Assembly (NCBI RefSeq): GCF_011386835.1
Contig: NC_088792.1
Coordinates: 65,335,787 to 65,399,786, forward strand
Length of the DNA stretch: 64,000 nt
Origin: Chrysemys picta bellii
Lineage: Eukaryota > Chordata > Testudines > Emydidae
Reading direction: 5' to 3'
Below, in pieces: positions 12,833 through 23,996 of the stretch; position 1 is the first letter of the stretch, and each line of letters opens with the position of its first letter. The position numbers and the translations under genes are program-made. The notes below the pieces were generated by a model. The model saw only the letters and a list, made by a program, of their open reading frames with translations, made no database searches and had not been told where the DNA came from.

Positions 12833-13036
12833 AACAACCAAGGTACCTCACTTTATTTTCATTTACTTCCTATTACTTATAATATAGGAGGAAGATGAAG
12901 AAAAAAAGAATGAAAAATAGGGGGCGGGGGAGATAAGAGAGAATGTTCTTTTTCTTGGCTGGGTCCCATGGGGGGACCCCAAAAATGAAGCTGAGCACAG
13001 GACCCCACTAACTCTAAATCTGCCACTGGGCCAAGC

Positions 13037-13824
13037 AGAACCCGGCTCAGAACTATTTACTGTCTCTTTCACAATGTATATTCATACCCATGGACTCAGT
13101 CCTGCAAATACTTATTACCAGGCACAGTGATTACTACCATGAATAATCCTTTTCAAGCCAGGGGGCATTCTGTCTCATATGCAGGATCAGGCACAAGGTT
13201 GGAGATATCATAAAGACTCGAGAGAGCATTTATTTGTGAAGCACTAGCAATAATCTTCATCGTCATCACCACATGCATTTCTGTATCATCTTTCAGTCAG
13301 GGAGCTCAAAGTATTTTTCAAGCCCCCCAACTCCTGTACGAGTTAAGTAAATATTATTATACCCACTTTACACCAAACCTTATGTTAAGGAAGTTTTGTT
13401 GAAGGGCTCCTTCCTGCAGACCTACGTCAGAGCAACACTTGGTATAAATCTACTGACATCTTGAAATGTTGTTTCTTGCATGTAAGATGGAGTTACGTTT
13501 TCCATTCAGGTAGCATATGGAAAAATATATATCTTCCGTGTACAGTTTGATTTAAATATATTGTGTATACATATATGTATATGAAATATGGCACAACTGG
13601 CCAATTTTCAGGCTATATAAAAGAGGTGATATATTAGCAAGTGTAGTATATTTAAAATATATTTGATCATAATATATGTTTTAAATAGCATGCAAACTGG
13701 TCAGCTCTATAATATTTTAGATAGACATGGACTACATTTCATTAGACTTTTAGCCGATGCATAGAAAATATATTTTGTTTTCCACATGGAAAAGCATATT
13801 TCAGAAACAATCCCTGTCCGCCCA
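13037..13824. other. Non-coding, AT-rich
   Basis: 13,540-13,720 is dense in TATA/ATAT words. No gene or clear repeat was identified. Confidence 0.4.
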
Positions 13825-13900
13825 GGTAGGCTAGTGTAGTGCACTAACATGAAGGAGATCTAGGTTTGATTCCTGGCTCTAATGTCTCAGTTCTTAGTAG
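13825..13900 (+). repeat. tRNA-derived SINE head fragment
   Basis: Shows a degraded pol III A box (TAGGCTAGTG) and B box (GGTTTGATTCC) at the normal spacing for a tRNA-derived SINE. It lacks a cloverleaf, so it is not a tRNA gene. It sits just before the CR1 3' end. Confidence 0.5.
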
Positions 13901-13927
13901 CTGGGTATGCTGCAGTTCTTGTATCAA

Positions 13928-15850
13928 ATCATAGAAATGTAGGGGCTGTAATGGACCTCGAGAGGTGATCTAGTTTAGCCCCCTGCACTGAGGCAGGACC
14001 AAGTAAACCTAGATCATCCCTGACAGATGTTTGTCTAACCCATTCTTAAAAACTTCCAGTGATGGAGATTGCACAACCTCCCTTATTAACCTATTCTAGC
14101 ACTTTACTATCTTTATACTTAGAAAGTTTTTTCCTAATATCTAACCTAAAGCTGCCTTACTGCAGATTAAGCCCTTTACTTCTTGTCCTACCTTCAGTGG
14201 ACATGGAGAACAATTGATCACCGTCCTCTTTATAGGAGTCCTAAACATATTTGCAGATTGTTATCAGGTCCCACCTCAGTCTTCTTTTCTCAAGAGTGAA
14301 CATGCCCAGTTTTATTTAACCATGCCTCAGAGGTCAGGTTTTCTAAACCTTTTATTATTTTTGTTGCTCTCCTCTGGACTCTCTCCAATTTGTCCCCATC
14401 TTTTCTAAAGAGTGGCACCCAAAACTAAATTCTACTCCAGCTGTGGCCCCACTTGCGGTGAGTAGAGTGGAACAATTACTTTCTGTGTCTTACATATGAC
14501 ACTCCTGTTAATACACCCTAGAATTATATTTGCCTTTTTTGCAACTGTATAACACTGTTGTCTCATATTCAATTTGTGATCCACTATAACCCCCCAGATC
14601 CTTTTCTGCAATACTACAGCCTAGCTAGTTATTCCCCATTTTGTAATTATGCATTTGATTTTTTCCTTCCTTCTCCAATTTACCAACATCTTTTTGAATT
14701 CTAATCCTGTCCTCCAGAGTGCTTGCAACCCCTCCCAGCTTGGTGTCATCTGCAGATTTTATAAACATATTCTCCACTCCATTTCCAACTCATTAATGAA
14801 AATATTGCATAGCATCTGACCCAGGATAGACCCCTGCAGGACCCCATTAGATAAGGCCTCCCAGTTTGACAGCAAAACAGTGATAACTACTCTTTCAGTA
14901 AGTTTTTTCAGCCAGGTGTGCCCCCAATTTATAGTAATTTAATCTAAGCCATATTTACCTAGTTTGCACAGGAGAATATAATGTGGGAGTGTGTCAAAAG
15001 CCTTACTAAAATCAAGATATATCAAGTCTACTGCTATCCCCCTATACCATAGGCCACTAACCCTGTCAAAGAAGGAAATTAGATTGTTTTGGCATGATTT
15101 GTTCTTGACAAATCCATGTTGGCCATTATGTATCACTCTCTTAGCCTCCAGGTGCTTACAAACTGATTTGTTTAATAATTTGTTCCAGTATCTTTCCAGG
15201 AATCAAAGTTAAGCAAGATGGTCTATAATCTCCTGTGTCCTCTTTGTTCCCCTTATTAAACATAAGTACTATATTTGCCCTTCTCCAGTCTTCTGGGATC
15301 TCACCCAGCCTCCATTGTCTTTCCTGAAGATAATCACTAATGGTTCCAAGATTGCTGCAGCTAGGTCTTTAAGTACCCTAGGATGAATTTCATCAGGCCC
15401 TGCCAGCTTGAATGCATCTAACTCATCTATATATTCTTTAACCTTTTCTTTCCCTATTGTGTTCCTTCCCTCTTGTTATTAATATTAATTTTGTTAACCA
15501 TCTGGTCACAATTAACTTTTTTAGCGAAGATAAGCAAAATAGGCATTAAACACCTCAGCCTTCTTGGTGTTGTCCATTATTAGATCTCCTGCCTCATTAA
15601 GTAGAGGACCTACACTTTCCTTCATCTTTCTCTTTCTCCTAATATATTTATAGAACCTCTTCTTATTGCCTTTTATGAGCTTTGCTAGATGTAAGTCATT
15701 TTGTGCAACTAGCCTTTCTGATTTTGTCCCTACATGCTTGTACTATCCTTTAGTAATTTGCCTAAGTTTCTTCTTTTTGTTGGCTTCCTTTCTGATTTTC
15801 AGGTCATTAAAGAGCACCTGTAACAGTGAGGCCATACTTTCCTCGTTATC
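13928..15850 (-). mobile_element. CR1 LINE, 5'-truncated, ORF2 reverse transcriptase to 3' end
   Basis: The element is reversed. Its 3' terminus is at 13,928, with 'tcatagaaatgtaggggctg' on the plus strand, the reverse complement of the CR1 tail. Minus-strand translation of 15,136-14,939 gives HGFVKNKSCQNNLISFFDRV followed by VDLIYLDFSKAFDTLPH, the classic CR1 RT palm with the first catalytic Asp. Upstream on the minus strand (15,800-15,560) is the linker between endonuclease and RT, including KRFYKYIRRKRKMKESVGPL. The copy is about 1.9 kb, lacks the endonuclease and ORF1, and is broken by stops. Loss of the 5' end is usual for CR1. Confidence 0.9.
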
Positions 15851-17728
15851 GCAGCACAATAAACTACATTGCTGAGCTTCCCTTCCAACCACCAAAGGAA
15901 ATGTTTTCTGTCATCTTTTTGTACGTACAGCATCAAAACCAATGATAATGAAATTCTGACCCCATTGAAACAATGGGAGTTTTGCCATAGATTTTGGTGG
16001 GGCCAGGAGTTCATCCTGAATGTCTAGAGAACTAGGATCTGTGACAAAATATAAGAAGGAAGAAATCATTGAAATTATGGCCCTGATTCAGCAAAAGTTT
16101 TGCTGATTTAAGACCTATATTGGGTCTATTCATAATATTAAGGATCCTTTCCCTGCATGTCAGAATTACAGTACCATTCCAGATCATTCTGACTTATTTT
16201 ACACTTTGCCTGTATGTTGAACAACACGTTCTAGGCTGAGAGGCAAGATTCAGGACACACTTTAGCTGTGAACTTGTACTCACTCCTTTTATGAACTAGG
16301 ATGTTTCTCCACATGATCATAAGTTTTTTTACATTTGTCATAACAGCATGCATGCCCTAAACCTGCTGAAATCCCTCTCCACCGCAGAGGTTTGTGAGCT
16401 GAATCAGGGTTAAAAGATTCATTAAAACTCCTGTAACAAAAATAGTAAAGTTTTAGATCTAATGTAAAGCTGCCAGCTATCCAGATTTAGCTCCAAGTAA
16501 CCAATACTTGGGGTTATTTTCATTTTCAGAAACTTCCCATCACAGGAATTATGGGAGCAAGACAGAAGAACACCCAGAAGAAACACCTAAATATAGGAGG
16601 GAACAATCTTCACAAGTATTCCTCCCACAAAGGATAAAATCTCTGGGGGCAATGGTCCTCCTCTCTTTTCCCTTTTGCCTTCCATTGCACCTCCTTCCCC
16701 AGATGTTTCCAATCAGCTAAGGTAGCAGTTCATGCATTCATGTAACTGATCGCAGGGAGTGTGCCACATGTGATTAACATTAACTCACCAACGAACAAAG
16801 AACTGCAATTAATCCCTTGTTAAATAAAAAGCAGATTAGATCAGATTAAATATATTAAGTGACAGGCGAACCTCAAATGGTTTGAAAGTTGGATTTAGTT
16901 TGGATAAGCATTCAAAAGTTTTGGTGTTTACCCAAATCCTATCCAGACTTTGTGAAGGAAATATGTAATCAGACTGGGAAAGTCACGGAAAGACTGTCTT
17001 GTAAGAGTTCAGGTACTTCCTGCTTTCTGCCTGAAATACCACAAAAACAGACTTCCTCATGGTGTTTTAATTTTTGGCACTACCACTTCTAATCCTGTTC
17101 AGAATCAGGAAGTACTGAGGTGCAGAGGGACATAAACTACTAGATGGGGACATAGTTAAAAGAACATTAGCTAACCTCCAAAATAGTTGAGGATCAGTTT
17201 GTCTTCATTCTTGGGTTAAGGTTCGAATTGGTTCTGATGATTTATTATTATTACTATATCACCATCAGTGTCCCTGGTGTTCTGCAGAAGGTGAATAGAG
17301 CTGCTTGAAACATGGGGTGAAAGCTGTTGCATTGTTTTCACAAAACTAAATTCCTGTTTGTTTCATGTTGTTGAAGTTTGAATTATTAAATAGTGGCAAC
17401 AAGTAATAGATTTCTGTCCCAAGGCACAAAAGGACTAGAGACCTGATCCAAGAAATGCTATTCATTGACTAAAATGAGCTTTGGCTCAGTCCCTTAGGGA
17501 TAGATTATATTTTTTTTAAGAGAAACCTAAATTCCATACTACAAAATGACGATGCATTGACATACCTGAATTTTGTATGTGCAATTACTTATACCATAAC
17601 TGTGCTCACAGGTCATGTTTTTCCACATACATTTGGTCATTCAGATGTCTAAACACAGCTTCTTCTTGCAAATGCCCAAACTTCTGGCCCACTTGGTATA
17701 TGATAATGTAAATGTAGTCACATATAAA
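15851..17728. other. Non-coding stretch
   Basis: 15,950-16,015 is a palindromic MITE fragment ('gaaattctgaccccattga' to 'ggggccaggagttcatcc'). 16,079-16,120 holds another fragment (GGCCCTGATTCAGCAAAA). The remainder is unassigned. Confidence 0.45.
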
Positions 17729-17842
17729 CTCTGATTCTGCAAAGACTTATGGATGTATTAAGCTTTAGTCCCACTGATGCCATTGAGACTATGCCCATGC
17801 ATAAAATTAAGCTCAGACAGAAGCCTTTGCAGAATCAGGGCC
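17729..17842. repeat. Palindromic MITE, 114 bp
   Basis: A perfect 14-bp inverted pair, CTGATTCTGCAAAG at 17,731-17,744 and CTTTGCAGAATCAG at 17,825-17,838, extended by weaker pairing toward the centre. The right end continues GGCC, as in related reptile elements. Confidence 0.7.
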
Positions 17843-18727
17843 ATGTTTTGAATGTTTTTTATCTTGTACCTAATTTTTTCAATATCGTACCCTAAAGTTT
17901 GCTATTTTAGCTGAACTAGTCTGGTTCACCCATCCCTAATATGTATTTATCTCATTATATCTATTAATGGGTACGTGTGTGTACATATACATACGTATAT
18001 GAAAGCATATATACAAAAGTACTGAATCCACAAAAAAATCATTTTAAAAAATGTCCTTATTAAATATAGGCTCTACTGCCCACTATAGAGCTAGTGCCCC
18101 GATACCAGGGTGACGGGCACTCTAGAAAGGAATAAAATTGCTAGCTATATGCTTATTCCACTCTACTGAAGAACCAGGTTTAATTCAAATACGTCTTGAA
18201 ATGAATCTTTCCCAAGATTTTCTATTTTATTTTCATTCTATACATTGCAGTGAAGTCATGAAACAGTAAACAAATACTATTTCCCTGGGGGGGGAATCAA
18301 AAATAATAATACCCAAAGACAAAATCAGGAATTTGATTCTGACAGCTCCATATGAGAATGTTTCTTTCATATCACACATTTTTGTAATGAAATGGCAAGC
18401 AGAAATTATTAGAGATTACAATATATGTACATAAATCACAAAATTGTCATCTGTGACTGATTTCACAGGCTTGAGTTTGAACAAGTGAGATAGCAGACAG
18501 ACTGGGCCTCTGTTGTTGAACTGGGCCTGGTAGTGCTGGAAACTAGCCATTCAGTACACAACACAATTTGCTCCCATAGTGGACAAAACTAGTTGTTAAG
18601 TCAGGCATCTAGAAGTAGATTCACGTAGATTAGTTTACATCAGCTCAGGATCTGGTCCTGGGTGTTAAGGAAGGTGATCAAATTTCATTCGCCTCTTTCC
18701 CATTCTCTAATCAAATATGTCTTCAAG
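17843..18727. other. Non-coding stretch
   Basis: Contains an alternating purine-pyrimidine tract (about 17,970-18,015, ATAC/GTAT words). Nothing else can be supported. Confidence 0.4.
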
Positions 18728-18795
18728 GCTAGATTCATGGATTATAAAGCCAGAAGGGTGGCCCACTGTGATGATTCTGCCTCCCTTTTTCATGA
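18728..18795 (-). repeat. CR1 LINE 3'-end fragment
   Basis: The wording 'attcatggattataaagcc' then 'agaagggtggcccactgtga' matches the reversed CR1 terminus seen at 10,085 and 13,928, but more diverged. Confidence 0.55.
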
Positions 18796-19862
18796 GTAGC
18801 AGCACCTTGCTCAAGGAGAAGCCCCACTGAAAACAATGGGATTTGTGAAATGAAATACTGATCAACATGAGGGCAGCAGAATCTCAAGTGCTAAAATATA
18901 AATACTTTAGGGTTCTCCGTGCCTAGGCTTGTAATAAACTAAATGAATCCTTTTCTAACCAGAAACTTGCCCTCAGAAAACTTTAAAATATCGTTTGTCA
19001 AATACTTTGGCTTTTTTTTGTAATGAAATGCTAATACACATGTTGAGCAGTAATTTATTGTGTGGTACTGTATTCACTAAGAGTGAGAATAGTTAGTAGC
19101 TGTGTTCAAGATGAATGTCAGGGAAATACCTTTAAATTCTGTCCTGTCCTTTACCTGTTTCGATGCATACTGCCTCAGAGGTTCACAGCCCTAGGGTGAC
19201 TTCTTAATGCTAAAAATAAATACAAAAACAAGAGGAAAACATTCCTCATGCATTCTTATTTACCTTTCTGGCAGAAGGCCATTTCTGTCACTCAAAGCTC
19301 TCGCTGTTCTCCTTTTAATTTGGCATCAGTTCCATGTCTGCTCTTGATAGTATTATTGGTGTCAGGTATGAGCCAAGTGGCAGACTTTTCTAACCAATTT
19401 GTCCAAAAAAATTGATCATTTTGTTGGTTAATTTTTCATTCTTTGATTACAGAAATCTTTAATGGCATTTTCTTACAAATATTCTGCCATCTCACCTTTT
19501 CTTAAAGCATTTCATTGCACCACTTTAATGATATTCCATATCAGAAGGCTGATGATGTTCTGACACATTCACAGAGAATGAGCATCCAGCAGAACTGGTT
19601 GAAATATTTTGAACAAAAAAAAACAATTTTTCATAAACATTTTGGATTTTGTCATGAAATTGTAAAATGAAAAATTTACCTGTTTTTTTTCCAGCTTTTT
19701 GATTTTTTTTTTTTACACCCCAGCCCCCTTTTTCTTTTTCCACCCTTTGTCAGTGGCAAAATAGAAAAAAGAATGCAAGGATGGATATTTCCCTAGTCCC
19801 CCCTGCCAACATTTTTTGACTTGCTGTGATCTCTAATTCATTTGAAAGTTTCAGTGTTGGAT

Positions 19863-19863
<1 letters not shown>
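18796..19863. other. Non-coding stretch with AT-rich repeat fragment
   Basis: 19,590-19,730 resembles the AT-rich family at 10,187. The rest is unassigned. Confidence 0.4.
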
Positions 19864-19927
<64 letters not shown>

Positions 19928-19929
19928 AA
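19864..19929 (+). repeat. (GAAA)n microsatellite
   Basis: About sixteen uninterrupted GAAA units. It is a purine-only tract on the plus strand. On the opposite strand it creates a meaningless run of Phe-Leu-Ser-Phe in an open frame. Confidence 0.95.
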
Positions 19930-20023
19930 TTGGGTTAAAAACATGCATTATCCATATAGCATGGAACAAATTATAACTCAAATGTAAACAGGGATGTAAA
20001 GTAGGAGCTGTCTGCAGATCAGG

Positions 20024-20146
20024 TGGGGTGACCAGATGTCCCGATTTTATAGGGACAGTCCCAATTTTGGGGTCTTTTTCTTATATAGGCTCCTATTACC
20101 CACCACCCCCATCCCGATTTTTCACATTTGCTGTCTGGTCACCCTA
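20024..20146 (+). mobile_element. hAT-type MITE, copy 1 (123 bp)
   Basis: Ends TGGGGTGACCAGA and GTCTGGTCACCCTA are inverted repeats. The flanking octamers AGATCAGG (20,016-20,023) and AGACCAGG (20,147-20,154) match at 7 of 8. Same family as 20,703-20,825 and 38,352-38,475. It carries no coding capacity and must have been moved by a transposase from elsewhere. Confidence 0.85.
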
Positions 20147-20154
20147 AGACCAGG

Positions 20155-20694
20155 TAACTGTTTGCACACAAAGAGTCATTGAACCTGGAAAGATGTATTT
20201 GCAAACACATACCTGTTTGCTCTCTACACAAAGGAAGCTATTTCCATGAGCACATGCATATTTTATGTGTATTTTGGGCATGCATATTTTATAAGCAGGA
20301 TTTAGGCACCTATTTTTCAAAATCAGGCTTTAAATAGCCAATAATTCAATTAAAAAGTTAATAAGCTGACTAACAATCCACATACACTGTTTTGCATGTA
20401 AGTCAGTACTGTAAACGAACCTGCATTATTTCCCTAGCTTTCCTACATCTGTTTTTATAAGAGTAATCCAGGTCAGTCAATTTTCCTTTAATAAGGCCCG
20501 CACTATGGCCTAGCCTATGCAACCACATGGAGAGTAGGGGGTGACTAAAATTCTCCCCTTCTTATTATCTCTGTGTGGCCTCCCTGGACGTTGTGTCCTT
20601 GTGTGTATAGGTAAACTGGAGCTGTGCACCCACTAATCCCACTCTCTGAGTGGTGGGGAGTGGGCAGAGATGTGGTCTATGCCTGCCAATGCCC
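20155..20694. other. Unassigned spacer between two MITE copies
   Basis: No gene or further repeat was recognised. Confidence 0.4.
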
Positions 20695-20702
20695 CGGCCA
20701 GC

Positions 20703-20825
20703 TAGGGTGACCAGATAGAAAGTGTGAAAAATCAGGACGGGAGTGGGGGGTAACACGTGCCTATATAAGAAAAATTCCCAAATATCAGGACTGTCCCTAT
20801 GAAATCGGGACATCTCGTCACCCTA
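20703..20825 (-). mobile_element. hAT-type MITE, copy 2 (123 bp, inverted relative to copy 1)
   Basis: Starts TAGGGTGACCAGA and ends TCGTCACCCTA. The octamer CGGCCAGC flanks both sides exactly (20,695-20,702 and 20,826-20,833). The perfect duplication suggests a younger or luckier copy than copy 1. Confidence 0.9.
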
Positions 20826-20833
20826 CGGCCAGC

Positions 20834-21539
20834 ACAGCTCTGACAGTGCAAAGAGTGAGGATTTAGCAGTCCATTACTGACCAGGACCAGTATTACTACT
20901 CCTTAGAAGCCAAAGGGGAGCCAGGAAGGAATCCTGCCTCAGCAAGGTTCCTCTCTGTCCTCTCGACTTCCTGGCTCTGTTTCTGAGGCAGCAAAACTGC
21001 AGGTCAACCCTTATGCAGGACAGATTGTATAATCTGGCCCGCTGAAAATTTAAATTCAGAACTATTTCCTTCCATGTTTGTAGATATAAACAATGAAAGC
21101 TTAAGCATGACATCTCTTAATTCAGAGGAAGGCTTTATATAAACATGCGCTTGGCTTTTCCATTCTGCTTCATAACAGAACATTGAGAAATAGACATATT
21201 TCAAAATGAGGCAAACTAACATCTTCTCTAACACCGCTTACTAATGTTATTATAATCGGTTATAAACTATTATAAATACCAGTTTCTAATAATATTTTAA
21301 TCCTGATAGTGAAGTCTGAATTATCTCATGGCATATACACATGGGCTGAAGATTTGACTAAGTGAATGCTGATTTCCTATTGGTCAGGAGTGCCTGAGGT
21401 CAAAAGGTGAAAGTTGTTTATAATTACTGAATCCCTATACCTGGATGGCTCTAGATGGAGTTGTGAAGGGAACAATGCTGGAAGTTTGGAACAGACTCTG
21501 CTCTCTAAACTCCTTGAAAAGTAGTCTTTGATGAAATTC
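20834..21539. other. Non-coding stretch
   Basis: No supported feature. Confidence 0.4.
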
Positions 21540-21900
21540 AAGCACTTTATTAAGGAAATCCAGGTGGGTGCTTTGATATGGACACAGTGGCAAAAAGAGG
21601 ACAGACACGTTGAATTAAGTGGCAGGCCACAACCTTTATTAAACTTGAACAAAGGGGAGGGGCACTACCCACCCATCACCCATACTCTCCTATACCAGGC
21701 ATTTAATTGGTTCCAGTGCAAGGGTTACAGAGCTCCTTTGCATAACACGGGTAAGCTCTCCTCAGCCTACTTCCCAGGACTCAGCTCTCTCTGAGTCCTA
21801 CCACGCTCCCTCTGCAAGGTGGACAAAGGGTGCAGAAGGGTGGGGACCTCAGCCCACAAAGACCACAAGGTCTATCCCATGAACCCAAAGCCCATCACCA
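21540..21900 (-). repeat. Possible LTR-type retroelement end, minus strand
   Basis: On the minus strand this shows two AATAAA-type signals: TTTAATAAAGG near 21,638 and CTTAATAAAGTGC near 21,550. The sequence leading into them resembles retroelement terminal sequence that I associate with turtle genomes. No flanking duplication or coding region was found. It could instead be the 3' end of an unrecognised transcript. Confidence 0.3.
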
Positions 21901-22158
21901 AAATTCCGGGTCTTTGATCTCTGCCAACCATTCATTTTATTCTCTTAACCACACTGAAAACCAGTTGCAAGTTGAAATGAATAAACATCTCTCACCTATC
22001 CATTCACTTGATTTTGGTTTATCATCTTCTTAACCATAAACTGTAAATAGGTAACATATTTTCCTTGGTGTTCTTTAAAAGATTTCTCTACATTCATGCT
22101 TCATACTGGAAGGATTCTGTGTTCTAGAAAAGTATAGTACTCCACTGAATGAGTCTTT

Positions 22159-22330
22159 GGGTATGTCTACACTGTGTAGTAAACCTCAGACTCAGGTTTA
22201 AGCCTAAGCCCCCCTACAGTCAACACACAAAGCCTTCTAACTTGTACCAGAAACTTCTCGGGACTTGGGCTTGTGGACTTGCCTGAAGTTGTGGGTCTGA
22301 GCCCAAGTCCTGCTCTGGCATGGGGTCCAA
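22159..22330. repeat. Inverted-repeat element fragment ('GGGTATGTCTACACT' type)
   Basis: Begins with the terminal sequence GGGTATGTCTACACT, shared by several reptile DNA elements, and drifts into sequence with no matching opposite end nearby. It may be the left end of the Harbinger-like unit carrying the Myb/SANT gene that follows; this is inference. Confidence 0.4.
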
Positions 22331-22580
22331 GGCCAATCATTTTGCCGTGTAGATGCAGCTGAAGCCCAGGTCACCAGGCTCATATCGGAAGAGTCCACCA
22401 AGGCTATCCCACAATCCCCTAGGCCTGTATGTCTCAGCCCTCCTATCCACAAACTTCTGACTCAATTCCCAGGAACCAAAAGCAACCTCCTGGTTCAAAT
22501 ACAGCTGCTTAATGTTTAACCATTCCTTTCCACATGGACTGCTCAGCTGTAAACATAGTTAACCCTGTCATGTGTTAGCT

Positions 22581-22931
22581 ATGGGCACCACTACGAAGCA
22601 GCCCTACACCAAATGTGCTGCTTGCTGGCTAAAGGAACATAGCTGTATTCTGGTAAATCCGTGGTCTGAGGCAAGCAAGACATTTGACTTCAGCAAGAGC
22701 ACAAGAAATGAGCATGTGTGTAAAAGTGTCTCAGAGCAGCTGAGGATCCACCAGATCACCAGTCAGTGCTGGGAGCAAACCAAGTCCCTCAAGACCGATT
22801 ACCACAAAACCAGAGATGATAACTGCACCTCAGGGAATTCCTCATCTACCTACCTCTTCTACAAGGAATTTGATCAGGTGCTGGGAACTGCCCAAAGCAG
22901 TGACCCACAGAGGTGCATGACAATCTGCTGA
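22581..22931 (+). pseudogene. Myb/SANT-like DNA-binding domain gene fragment (Harbinger-associated type)
   Basis: From an ATG at 22,581 the frame runs 116 codons to TGA. Spaced aromatic residues and a WLKEHSCILVNPWSEA stretch, followed by TRNEHVCKSVSEQL, QCWEQTKSLKTDYHK and LFYKEFDQVLG, fit the trihelix/Myb-SANT-like domain of MSANTD and ZSCAN29-like proteins. That domain is also the accessory protein of PIF/Harbinger transposons, where it binds the element ends and helps transposase enter the nucleus. The usual continuation is missing here. A plausible second piece lies at 25,200-25,340, with later insertions in between. No splice sites are obvious. Whether this was a host gene copy or a transposon gene cannot be settled from this sequence. 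Confidence 0.65.
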
Positions 22932-23022
22932 GCAGGGAGGGCACCCTTATAAGACCACATTCACAGGTACCACCAGAAGACAGCTTACAGCTCAAGCACC
23001 TGGAGTAACCCTGTTGCCAACA

Positions 23023-23233
23023 GCAACAGAGGGTCCTGTGGCACCTTTGAGACTAACAGAAGTACTGGGAGCATAAGCTTTCGTGAGTAAGAACCTCACT
23101 TCTTCAGATGCAAGAAGTGAGGTTCTTACCCACGAAAGCTTATGCTCCCAGTACTTCTGTTAGTCTCAAAGGTGCCACAGGACCCTCTGTTGCTTTTTAC
23201 ACATTCAGACTAACACGGCTACCCCTCTGATAC
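23023..23233. mobile_element. Inverted double copy of a Penelope-type terminal fragment, 211 bp, with target duplication
   Basis: Two 83-base arms (23,022-23,104 and 23,112-23,194) are complementary at 82 of 83 positions around a 7-base loop. The right arm continues to a terminal 'acccctctgatac'. CTGTTGCCAACA (23,011-23,022) and CTGATGCCAACA (23,234-23,245) flank the unit with 11 of 12 matches, indicating that the inverted pair inserted as one event. The same sequence, as a single copy, is at 37,925-38,060. Transcription would give a long hairpin. Confidence 0.8.
23069..23112 (-). ncRNA. Hammerhead-ribozyme-like motif (fossil)
   Basis: On the minus strand: CTGAAGA (23,107-23,101), then a stem II with perfectly complementary GTGAG and CTCAC, then GAAA followed by GCTTATGC. 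This is the order of the hammerhead core (CUGANGA, helix II, GAAA, helix III). One extra A sits between the core and helix II. GCAT before the core can pair with ATGC after it. Activity is untested and doubtful. Confidence 0.45.
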
Positions 23234-23539
23234 CTGATGCCAACATCAGTCCCAGATCAGGCTATGCCATCAAACAGCTACAGCCCATCCTGGGTCTATA
23301 TTTCAAGGACCTATTTGGGAACGGCGGCTGGGGAGTAGCCCATAGCTGAAATGACAGCAGAAGAAGTGCCAAACCAGGGCGGGAGCCTGATATGTTTCTG
23401 CTGCCTGCCATATTTGTTGCTATTAATATAAGAATGGGTGGGATTTCCGGGTTATGTGCAATTACATTATTATTCTAAGCAGGAAGATGTAGTGTGCTTC
23501 TGCTGAGGGCAAAAGCCATGCTACTTCCCCAGTGCCCAG

Positions 23540-23900
23540 AAGTGAAAATAAGCCGATACAGTCTGGTATGGCGTATCGGTAAGATCCGGTACACAGCCGA
23601 CGGTACTGGTGGCAGCCGGGAGCCCCGGGGCTCTGGCAGCAATTTAAAGGGCCAGAGCCCCGGAGCTCCAGCAGCAATTTAAAGGGCCCAGGGCTCTGGC
23701 CCTTTAAATCACTGCCAGAGCCCTGGGGTAGCACTAGCGGTGGCAGTGGCCGGGAGCCCCGGGCCCTTTGAATTACCATCGGGCCACGCAGAGGGGCTGG
23801 CTGGGGGAGTCTGGCCACAGCCCTGCCCCTTCTGCCCGAGGCCACGCCCCTTCCAGATGAGCCACTCCCCCTTATGTTACTTTCACCCCTGCCAGTGCCC
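23540..23900. repeat. GC-rich inverted-repeat element
   Basis: CpG-rich block with 33-base arms (23,628-23,660 and 23,691-23,723) complementary at 31 of 33 positions, each containing TTTAAA next to GGGCCAGAGC-type sequence. The start near 23,550 has 'ggtatggcgtatcggtaag', which recalls a reptile repeat family whose class I do not know. Boundaries are approximate. Confidence 0.5.
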
Positions 23901-23996
23901 CAATCACCCAACACCACATGGAATATGGGAAGTGGGGGGGAAATTAAACAAGCAGTTAACATGACATTTTTGCTAGCTACATGCTTAATGTTAGAC

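Larger units (their letters stand above)
10998..13028 (+). mobile_element. Complete but inactive hAT DNA transposon, 2,031 bp, with 8-bp target duplication
   Basis: The left end CAGGGGCAGATTTA and right end TAAATCTGCCACTG are inverted repeats. The octamer GGCCAAGC stands directly outside each end (10,990-10,997 and 13,029-13,036), a perfect 8-bp target duplication as expected for hAT elements. The first 500 bases are very GC- and CpG-rich with no convincing protein. A transposase remnant follows on the plus strand, and another small hAT-type element sits in the 3' untranslated part. The N-terminal zinc-finger part of the transposase is not seen, so this is either an internally rearranged derivative or a heavily diverged copy. 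Confidence 0.85.

Noticed and set aside
13825..13900. Possible tRNA gene (A and B boxes)
   Set aside because: No cloverleaf or acceptor stem. It fits a tRNA-derived SINE head.
19750..19944. Frame with repeated Phe-Leu-Ser-Phe residues
   Set aside because: Created by the (GAAA)n microsatellite on the opposite strand.
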